NCBI GenBank assembly: GCA_027620575.1
Contig: JAQCDT010000062.1
Coordinates: 1-7,235 of the forward strand
Direction: 5' to 3'
DNA length: 7,235 bases
Origin: Verrucomicrobiota bacterium
GTDB taxonomy: Bacteria; Verrucomicrobiota; Verrucomicrobiia; Opitutales; Coraliomargaritaceae
Shown: in pieces, positions 1 to 3,728 of the stretch
How positions within the stretch are numbered: position 1 is the stretch's first letter
How the letters are laid out: the number at the start of each line of letters is the position of its first letter
Notes under the pieces: generated by a model
Databases searched by the model: none
What the model saw: only the letters and a program-made list of their open reading frames with translations
What the model was told of the DNA's origin: nothing
Translations under genes and position numbers: made by a program

Positions 1-68
1 TGGTCCGATTCAGCGATTTCCTGAACAATTGAAACCAGATTCATCAGTCTATTTATGTTGTCTTGCAT
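1..68 (-). CDS. Unidentified protein, N-terminal fragment (runs off left edge)
   Basis: Reading the - strand, an ATG at 68-66 opens a frame that stays open to the window edge. It begins MQDNINRL and continues MNLVSIVQEIAESD. A second in-frame ATG at 44-42 is an equally possible start. Six of the 14 complete codons after the second ATG begin with G, as real genes tend to. Neither ATG has a Shine-Dalgarno sequence, but that is true of most genes here. The gene would lie downstream of metF in the same direction, separated by about 264 bp, so it probably has its own promoter. About 22 residues are visible, too few to recognise a family. Confidence 0.45.
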   Translation of the reverse strand, partial: MQDNINRLMNLVSIVQEIAESD

Positions 69-332
69 TAGGAGGCAGAGGTAGGAATAGCTGTCACTAC
101 AACAAGTCCAAATCAACAGTCTAATATAGCAACTTTTGAATACTTTATGAAGCAAACTATGCAAATTCTATACCATTCCAATCTTTTTTTCTATAAATTC
201 TAGAAAAAATAGAAAAATGTTTCATATTTGTGACATTGAGGTCTAAGATTTGCGAATGCCTGTCTCTCTGTGACTGAATTGTTTTGAGATGCAAGTGCGA
301 TTCAGTGTCCTTGCCAGAAGGCTGGTTCGCTT
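69..332. other. Non-coding spacer downstream of metF
   Basis: I see no convincing gene in this stretch. It holds two inverted repeats. ACTGAAT/ATTCAGT (273-279 and 300-306) could extend inwards by wobble pairs. An A/T-only stem, TTTTTTCTA/TAGAAAAAA (185-193 and 201-209), has a 7-nt loop. Neither has the GC-rich stem followed by a T-run expected of an intrinsic terminator on the - strand, so where metF transcription ends is unclear. An isolated AGGAGG at 70-75 on the + strand has no start codon within range. Confidence 0.6.
123..151 (-). promoter_or_regulatory. Possible sigma70-type promoter for the left-edge gene
   Basis: On the - strand, TTCATA (151-146, 4 of 6 matches to the -35 consensus) is followed after 17 bp by TATATT (128-123, 5 of 6 to the -10 consensus). 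Transcription would begin near 116 and give a leader of about 50 nt before the ATG at 68. The region is AT-rich, so chance matches are easy. I infer this only because a promoter is needed somewhere here. Confidence 0.25.
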
Positions 333-1229
333 CTATTGGTGTACTAGAAAATTGGCTTCGCTCAATTTTTCAGCGAGTGCGAGCATGAATTTAGACTGAT
401 TCATGATGTAGAGATGAATGCCTGGAGCTCCGTTTTGGAGGAGGTCTTTGATTTGCTCAAAGGTCCAATTAACTGCGATGTCATGGAGTGCTTGAGGGTC
501 TCCATGGGCAGAGGCTAGGGCGGATTTGAGTGCAATGGGTAATTCTGCTTGGCAGAAGTTGCAGAAGCGTTCGACTCGTTCGAGCTGGGTTGGAATCATC
601 AGTCCGGGTATGATTGGGCAATGAATTTGAGCGGATCGGCAGTGTTCAACGAATCGGTAGTAATGGTCGTTGTTGTAAAAGAGTTGTGTGGTGATAAAGT
701 CGGCTCCAACGTCAATTTTTTTCTTTAGGTTGAGAATATCACTGGCTTGGCTTTGGGCTTCTGGGTGTTTTTCTGGGTAGCCGCCGACACCGATTTCAAA
801 GTTGGGAAATTGTGACTTAATAAAATCTACGAGTTGATTGGCGTATTGGAAGCCATCGGGATGGGGGGTGAAGCTTTGAGCGTCTCCTTGGGGGTCGCCT
901 CTTAGGGCCATCAGTGTTTTGAAGCCTGCTTGTTGGTATTGCTGAATGATTTCGGATAACTCGCTTTTGGAATGTCCGACACAGGTTAAATGGGGCATGA
1001 CTTTATAATTGTGTGTCTGCTTTAATCGTTCGGCATAAGTGAAGGTACTGTGTCGAGTACTGCCACCTGCTCCGTAGGTGATGGAGACAAAGTCTGGATT
1101 GAGCTTGGCTAAATCTCTTGAGCTTGCTTCAAGTTGTTCAATGGCTTTTTCCGATTTGGGCGGAAAAAATTCAAGCGACAGGGTATGTTTACCCGATGCA
1201 ATAGTTTGGATGATCGTTTGAGTGGCCAT
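333..1229 (-). CDS. metF: 5,10-methylenetetrahydrofolate reductase
   Basis: MetF is a cytoplasmic FAD enzyme that reduces 5,10-methylene-THF to 5-methyl-THF, the methyl donor for methionine synthase. The 298-residue product is full length for the bacterial single-domain (TIM barrel) form. Visible family motifs are LEFFPPK near residues 19-25 with the conserved Glu20, SITYGAGGS at 49-57, HLTCVGH at 80-86, ALRGDP at 108-113 (Asp112, matching the flavin-site Asp120 of the E. coli enzyme), GGYPEKHPE at 149-157 and TTQLFYN at 180-186. The start at 1229 leaves the usual short lead before the first strand. No Shine-Dalgarno is seen; a 10-bp inverted repeat ends one base before the ATG and is the obvious candidate control site. 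The gene is divergent from mraZ and functionally unrelated to the dcw cluster. Confidence 0.96.
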   Translation of the reverse strand: MATQTIIQTIASGKHTLSLEFFPPKSEKAIEQLEASSRDLAKLNPDFVSITYGAGGSTRHSTFTYAERLKQTHNYKVMPHLTCVGHSKSELSEIIQQYQQAGFKTLMALRGDPQGDAQSFTPHPDGFQYANQLVDFIKSQFPNFEIGVGGYPEKHPEAQSQASDILNLKKKIDVGADFITTQLFYNNDHYYRFVEHCRSAQIHCPIIPGLMIPTQLERVERFCNFCQAELPIALKSALASAHGDPQALHDIAVNWTFEQIKDLLQNGAPGIHLYIMNQSKFMLALAEKLSEANFLVHQ

Positions 1230-1230
1230 G

Positions 1231-1262
1231 ACATATCAATGAATACAGATATATTGATATGT
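1231..1262 (-). promoter_or_regulatory. Perfect 10-bp inverted repeat beside the metF start (candidate operator)
   Basis: ACATATCAAT (1231-1240) is exactly complementary to ATTGATATGT (1253-1262), with 12 bp between. One base separates it from the metF ATG. A -35-like TTTACA on the - strand (1265-1260) overlaps its outer arm, but no good -10 is visible. Methionine-cycle genes including metF are known in some bacteria to be controlled by ArsR-type regulators (such as SahR) that bind AT-rich palindromes with ATATC/GATAT-like halves. Assigning such a regulator here is inference; no regulator gene lies in the window. In RNA the same sequence could instead form a stem next to the start codon. Confidence 0.55.
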
Positions 1263-1400
1263 AAAGCTTTAATTGTTGGTGAGCACTTTCCAGTGTGCGA
1301 TCTGCTTGGGGATAAGCAGTTAAAGGTGCCATTGCTTATCCTTGGCCTTGGGGTTTGTTTTTTTTGTAAAAATTGTGCGAAGGGGTGTGAAATGGCTTGA
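1239..1400 (+). CDS. Possible small Cys-rich protein (53 residues), doubtful
   Basis: An open frame from ATG 1239 to TGA 1398-1400 ends with a four-cysteine cluster: Cys40-x2-Cys43-x2-Cys46-x3-Cys50 (CFFCKNCAKGC), preceded by a hydrophobic run VPLLILGLGV. Cys8 and Cys20 are also present. The spacing could in principle bind a metal or iron-sulfur cluster, but I do not recognise a family. By hand count G occupies about 32%, 21% and 30% of codon positions 1, 2 and 3, a gene-like pattern. Against it: the ATG lies inside the metF palindrome only 9 bp from the divergent metF start, there is no ribosome binding site, the stop sits inside the putative mraZ -35 box, and TGT codons arise easily in T/G-rich DNA. 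TTG 1254 and GTG 1293 are alternative starts. Confidence 0.25.
   Translation: MNTDILICKALIVGEHFPVCDLLGDKQLKVPLLILGLGVCFFCKNCAKGCEMA
1302..1341. repeat. Two overlapping inverted repeats in the metF-mraZ spacer
   Basis: CTGCTT (1302-1307) pairs with AAGCAG (1314-1319). Separately GGATAAGCA (1310-1318) pairs perfectly with TGCTTATCC (1333-1341). The two stems share bases and so exclude each other, like the alternative folds of an attenuator. An 8-T run at 1358-1365 follows, but 16 bp after the second stem. If the mraZ promoter is the TTGACA at 1397, this region lies upstream of the transcript and would act only as DNA. It also falls within the doubtful small ORF at 1239-1400. Confidence 0.45.
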
Positions 1401-1426
1401 CAAAGTGGGGTATTGTGGGGAGAAAT
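1397..1426 (+). promoter_or_regulatory. Candidate mraZ/dcw promoter
   Basis: A perfect -35 hexamer TTGACA lies at 1397-1402. With an 18-bp spacer the best -10 is AGAAAT (1421-1426), only 3 of 6 to consensus. The MraZ box begins 4 bp after the -35 and covers the spacer and -10, which is where a repressor would block RNA polymerase. The -35 is convincing by sequence and place; the -10 is weak. Confidence 0.45.
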
Positions 1427-1439
1427 GGTGAGTATTGGG
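1406..1439 (+). promoter_or_regulatory. MraZ box: four TGGG-type repeats with 10-bp period
   Basis: TGGG occurs at 1406-1409, 1416-1419 and 1436-1439, with a one-mismatch copy TGGT at 1426-1429. All four are in exact 10-bp register, one helical turn apart, and the first two share the longer form GTGGGG. MraZ of E. coli is known to bind tandem TGGGN repeats separated by 5 bp upstream of its own gene, which gives the same 10-bp period. The site lies just ahead of mraZ and over its putative promoter, so negative autoregulation of mraZ and the downstream cluster is expected. Its fourth repeat covers the TTG at 1435, which argues against that codon as the mraZ start. Confidence 0.8.
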
Positions 1440-1449
1440 TCATATCATT

Positions 1450-1917
1450 ATGGAAATGCAAGAATCTACCTTATTTGTTGGAGAGTTTCATCGTACAATC
1501 GATGAAAAGGGCCGCTTGACGATTCCTGCTAGTTGGAGGCACAAAAAGGATCAGGATGGGAGTGATATCAGTTATTTGGCATTACCGACACCTGATGGAA
1601 ATATCACGGTGTATTCTCCGAAGATGGTGGCTCAATTGGAAGCGAGGATTTCGCAAGTGAGCATAGGAGATATAGAAGGGCAGAAGGCGATCACGGAACT
1701 GATGTCGATGGCACATAGTTTTATTTGTGATAAGCAAGGGCGAATTAATTTGAATGAACGCTTAGTGGGCCATGCAAAGATTCAAAAGGATGTGGTGTTA
1801 GTGGGAAAACTTTCAACGTTTAGTTTATTTAGTGATGAAGGATATGAAAAATTTCAGTCTTCGTACGCTGTGGATGAGGGTACGAAGGCTGCAGTTTTTC
1901 AACGATTTGGTTTATAA
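1450..1917 (+). CDS. mraZ: Transcriptional regulator MraZ
   Basis: MraZ is an AbrB-like (SpoVT/AbrB fold) ring-forming DNA-binding protein, the first gene of dcw clusters and a repressor of its own promoter in E. coli. From ATG 1450 the product has 155 residues, normal for the family. The two tandem MraZ repeats are marked by FHRTIDEKGRLTIP (DEKGR at 18-22) and CDKQGRINL (DKQGR at 94-98), the DxKGR-type signatures that contact DNA. The frame stays open upstream to a TTG at 1435, but that codon lies in the MraZ operator and adds residues that known MraZ proteins lack; ATG 1456 is another option. No Shine-Dalgarno is apparent for any of them. The last codons encode a terminator-like hairpin. 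A 245-bp gap separates it from rsmH, long for this cluster. Confidence 0.95.
   Translation: MEMQESTLFVGEFHRTIDEKGRLTIPASWRHKKDQDGSDISYLALPTPDGNITVYSPKMVAQLEARISQVSIGDIEGQKAITELMSMAHSFICDKQGRINLNERLVGHAKIQKDVVLVGKLSTFSLFSDEGYEKFQSSYAVDEGTKAAVFQRFGL
1855..1899 (+). terminator. Terminator-like hairpin inside the mraZ 3' end
   Basis: CAGTCTTCGTAC (1855-1866) pairs with GTACGAAGGCTG (1880-1891) over 12 bp with a single G-U pair. The loop is 13 nt, and a 5-T run follows at 1895-1899 after a 3-nt gap. The structure lies wholly within coding sequence, about 20 nt before the mraZ stop. It could end or attenuate part of the transcription so that MraZ is made in excess over the downstream genes. The long loop, short T-run and gap make it weaker than a textbook terminator. 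Confidence 0.45.
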
Positions 1918-1925
1918 TTCAAATA

Positions 1926-2117
1926 ATGAAATCGGTTCTAAAACATATTGCGCGAGAAAATTTTTTAAAATCCGGTTATATCTTTTTTTCAGAAAGAAGT
2001 CAGAGAATGCCTTGGCGAATTATTTATCCCTCACAAAGCCCTTTGGAATTATCGGATGCAATTGGTAATGCGTTAAGGAAGAAGCAGAACAATTCTAGAG
2101 GCAGTTTTTATTTATAA
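1926..2117 (+). CDS. Hypothetical small protein (63 residues), uncertain
   Basis: An ATG 8 bp after the mraZ stop opens a 63-codon frame. I do not recognise the product. It has a basic N-terminal half (MKSVLKHIARENFLKSGYIF), a central PWRIIYP, and a possible amphipathic helix LELSDAIGNALRKKQ near residues 41-55. It shows no signal peptide, membrane segment or metal motif. Composition is balanced, but only about 17% of codons begin with G, lower than in the neighbouring genes, and no Shine-Dalgarno is present. It fills most of the mraZ-rsmH gap. It may be a genuine lineage-specific gene, a remnant, or chance. Confidence 0.35.
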   Translation: MKSVLKHIARENFLKSGYIFFSERSQRMPWRIIYPSQSPLELSDAIGNALRKKQNNSRGSFYL

Positions 2118-2118
2118 T
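2113..2118 (+). promoter_or_regulatory. Isolated TATAAT upstream of rsmH (possible -10)
   Basis: A perfect -10 hexamer TATAAT lies 44 bp before the rsmH start, overlapping the stop of the small ORF. No acceptable -35 lies 16-18 bp upstream and there is no TGn extension. The same hexamer appears at 1913-1918 at the mraZ stop. A secondary promoter for rsmH would make sense if the mraZ hairpin ends transcription, but this is a weak call in AT-rich DNA. Confidence 0.2.
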
Positions 2119-2162
2119 TTAAGAATAGTCTAATACCACCCTTTAAACTCAAACAATCTACA

Positions 2163-3134
2163 ATGCTACTCTCAATGGATGATACTTTAAGCGCACAAGG
2201 TGCAAGCAAACATGTGCCGGTACTGCTTGAGGCGACTATGGAGTACTTGCAGCCGGAAAAGGGCGGCGTTTTTCTCGATGGAACTTTCGGAGGTGGTGGT
2301 CATACACGTGCGATGCTAGACAGTTCACCAGAGGTGTGTGTGGTGGCGATTGATCAAGATCCTGAGGCGGAAGCGAGAGCACTTGCATTGAAAGAAATTT
2401 ACGGAGATCGCTTTCGTTTTTATTCAATGAATTTTGCGGATATCGCACGGGTGGAAGAGCGAAGTTTTGATGGAATCTTATTTGATTTTGGGTTGTCCTC
2501 ATTTCAATTGGACGAGGGGGAGCGGGGATTCAGTTTTCGTTTCGATGCACCATTAGACATGCGAATGAATAATCGTGAGGGGATCACGGCGAGTGAATTT
2601 TTGGAAACGGCTAGTGAAGCTGATTTAATTCGAGCGATTCGAGATTATGGTGAAGAGCGCTCTTGGAGAAAAGTAGTTGCTGCGATTATCGGTGCACGAG
2701 GAAAAGGCATTTTGGGGCGGACAAAATCTTTTGCTGAATTAATTGAATCAGTGATTCCTAAAAGAGCAGGATTTAAAGAGCGTATCCATCCAGCGACTCG
2801 AACATTTCAAGGGGTGCGGATTGTGATTAATCGAGAATTGGAGTCAATTGAAGCGGGTTTGGAAGAGGGGTTTCGTCGATTGAAAATTAATGGTGTGATG
2901 GTGGCGATTAGTTTCCATTCGCTTGAGGATCGAATTGTGAAACGTTTTTTCCGCAAATTATCGGGTCGTCCTGAACATAGGAAGGATGATCGTTTTCAAG
3001 AAGAGCGTCAGGTATTGGGATCGATGATTGCGACAAAGGCGGTGAAGGCGAGTGAAGAAGAGACCCGAAATAATGCGCGAAGTCGTAGTGCACGGATGCG
3101 AGGGATTCAAAAGTTAGTGGAGGGGATGGCATGA
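2163..3134 (+). CDS. rsmH: 16S rRNA (cytosine(1402)-N(4))-methyltransferase
   Basis: RsmH (formerly MraW) uses S-adenosylmethionine to methylate N4 of C1402 in the decoding centre of 16S rRNA. The product has 323 residues, usual for the family. It opens with the typical HVPVLLEATMEYL (17-29), then the SAM-binding loop LDGTFGGGGHT (38-48), the FDGILFDFGLSSFQLD block (102-117) leading to GFSFRFDAPLDMRM, and near the C-terminus ISFHSLEDR (249-257) and an Arg/Ser-rich NNARSRSARMR. The region between holds the family's helical insertion. The start is either ATG 2163 or ATG 2175 (residue 5); neither has a Shine-Dalgarno and both precede the conserved region. Its stop overlaps the start of the ftsL-like gene (ATGA), indicating translational coupling. 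Confidence 0.96.
   Translation: MLLSMDDTLSAQGASKHVPVLLEATMEYLQPEKGGVFLDGTFGGGGHTRAMLDSSPEVCVVAIDQDPEAEARALALKEIYGDRFRFYSMNFADIARVEERSFDGILFDFGLSSFQLDEGERGFSFRFDAPLDMRMNNREGITASEFLETASEADLIRAIRDYGEERSWRKVVAAIIGARGKGILGRTKSFAELIESVIPKRAGFKERIHPATRTFQGVRIVINRELESIEAGLEEGFRRLKINGVMVAISFHSLEDRIVKRFFRKLSGRPEHRKDDRFQEERQVLGSMIATKAVKASEEETRNNARSRSARMRGIQKLVEGMA
3119..3125 (+). promoter_or_regulatory. Shine-Dalgarno for the ftsL-like gene
   Basis: GGAGGGG, within the last codons of rsmH, lies 5 nt before ATG 3131 and 8 nt before the alternative in-frame ATG 3134. It is the only strong ribosome binding site seen before a gene in this window and does not decide between the two adjacent starts. Confidence 0.7.
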
Positions 3135-3496
3135 TGAGAAGTTCAAATAAAGGTGCTATGCTTTTCCGTTTCAGCGTGATGGTGGTGTTTATTTTAACGA
3201 TTGTTGGAGGTGGCTCATTTTCTTTGCTTTGGATACAGCATGAAGTGTCTAAGGTGGCGAAACAAACCGTCTTACTGGAAAAAAGGCATCAAGAGATGCT
3301 GAGAAAATTGGATTATTTGGATGAGCGAATAGCGAATGCACATCAACCAATTGTTTTACAAAGTCGAGTATCCAATCGTTTAGCGCCGATTATAGACAAG
3401 CAGATTGTTTGGGTCGAAACAACGACTTCCGAAGCGGGTAGTACTTATGTAAATGCTCAAACCCTTCAGGGTGATATTTTAAATAATCAATTCTGA
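3131..3496 (+). CDS. ftsL: FtsL-like cell division protein (single-pass membrane, coiled coil)
   Basis: The 121-residue product has the layout of FtsL: a short basic cytoplasmic N-terminus (about 1-10), one transmembrane segment (roughly 11-34, FRFSVMVVFILTIVGGG onwards), then a charged heptad-like stretch at about 38-70 (SKVAKQTVLLEKRHQEML) that should form a periplasmic coiled coil, and a C-terminal tail. FtsL links FtsB/FtsQ to the FtsW-FtsI septal synthase. Sequence similarity between FtsL proteins is low, so this call rests on topology, size and place between rsmH and ftsI. It begins in the rsmH stop (ATGA overlap) and has a good Shine-Dalgarno. The tail after residue 75, with Pro86 and a hydrophobic QIVWVETT near 92-99, is longer than in E. 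coli FtsL. Its TGA overlaps an ATG (TGATG) of the following uncertain ORF. Confidence 0.75.
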   Translation: MMRSSNKGAMLFRFSVMVVFILTIVGGGSFSLLWIQHEVSKVAKQTVLLEKRHQEMLRKLDYLDERIANAHQPIVLQSRVSNRLAPIIDKQIVWVETTTSEAGSTYVNAQTLQGDILNNQF

Positions 3497-3699
3497 TGAA
3501 TACCCTTAAGAAAGTAATGCATATATCTTTTCAAACGCTAGGGAGCCTTTGGAACGAGATGCGTATTCAAGGAAAGGTGTATGGACTGTATTTTTGCTTC
3601 AAGGAAAAGTCTTTAATTCAGCCTTCGAGATCCACGTTGAAGGGTCTTTTAAAATTGAAAAATCGCCAAGAATACAAAATGCACAAATTGTTTCATTAA
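3496..3699 (+). CDS. Small ORF between ftsL and ftsI (67 residues), probably not the true frame
   Basis: This frame begins with an ATG overlapping the ftsL-like stop and ends 3 bp before ftsI, so its position looks operon-like. The translation looks poor: it contains no alanine and no aspartate, is strongly basic (about ten Lys, only three Glu), and only 9 of 67 codons begin with G. I recognise no family, signal peptide or membrane segment. A different frame over the same DNA reads better (see 3510-3728). Either this is a chance frame, or its beginning belongs to a gene whose remainder has shifted frame. Confidence 0.25.
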   Translation: MNTLKKVMHISFQTLGSLWNEMRIQGKVYGLYFCFKEKSLIQPSRSTLKGLLKLKNRQEYKMHKLFH

Positions 3700-3728
3700 A
3701 TTATGAGCCAGGCATTTGTTTCGTTTAA
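3510..3728 (+). pseudogene. Better-looking but startless frame between ftsL and ftsI
   Basis: From just after a TAA at 3507-3509 this frame is open for 72 codons to TAA 3726-3728, inside ftsI. It reads NAYIFSNAREPLERDAY, then GVWTVFLLQGKVFNSAFEIH and VEGSFKIEKSPRIQNAQIVS. Composition is balanced, hydrophobic and polar residues alternate as in beta-strands, and 23 of 72 codons begin with G. It has no ATG or GTG at its head; TTG 3549 would give 59 residues. It might be a small gene with a TTG start, the body of a gene whose ATG (3496 or 3517) is out of frame through an indel or sequence error, or a decayed remnant. I do not recognise it and cannot choose between these. Confidence 0.3.

Noticed and set aside
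185..217. A/T-only inverted repeat with T and A runs as a bidirectional terminator
   Set aside because: The stem is entirely A/T apart from one C-G pair, so it would be unstable in RNA, and no separate T-run follows either arm.
273..306. Hairpin ACTGAAT/ATTCAGT as a metF terminator
   Set aside because: The stem is short and no T-run follows on the - strand.
315..326. CCAG/CTGG mini-hairpin just after the metF stop
   Set aside because: A 4-bp stem is too short to support any function.
1307..1315. TTATCCCCA on the - strand, one mismatch from the DnaA box TTATCCACA
   Set aside because: A single near-match is expected by chance, no other good boxes cluster with it, and it is explained by the inverted repeat GGATAAGCA/TGCTTATCC. 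No origin is claimed.
1832..2068. + strand frame overlapping the mraZ 3' end and the small ORF
   Set aside because: It would have to overlap 86 bp of mraZ out of frame, has few codons beginning with G, and reads less well than the 1926-2117 frame.
2236..2502. Open - strand frame of 88 codons inside rsmH
   Set aside because: It lies antisense within a clearly conserved gene and the translation resembles no protein; it is a shadow frame.
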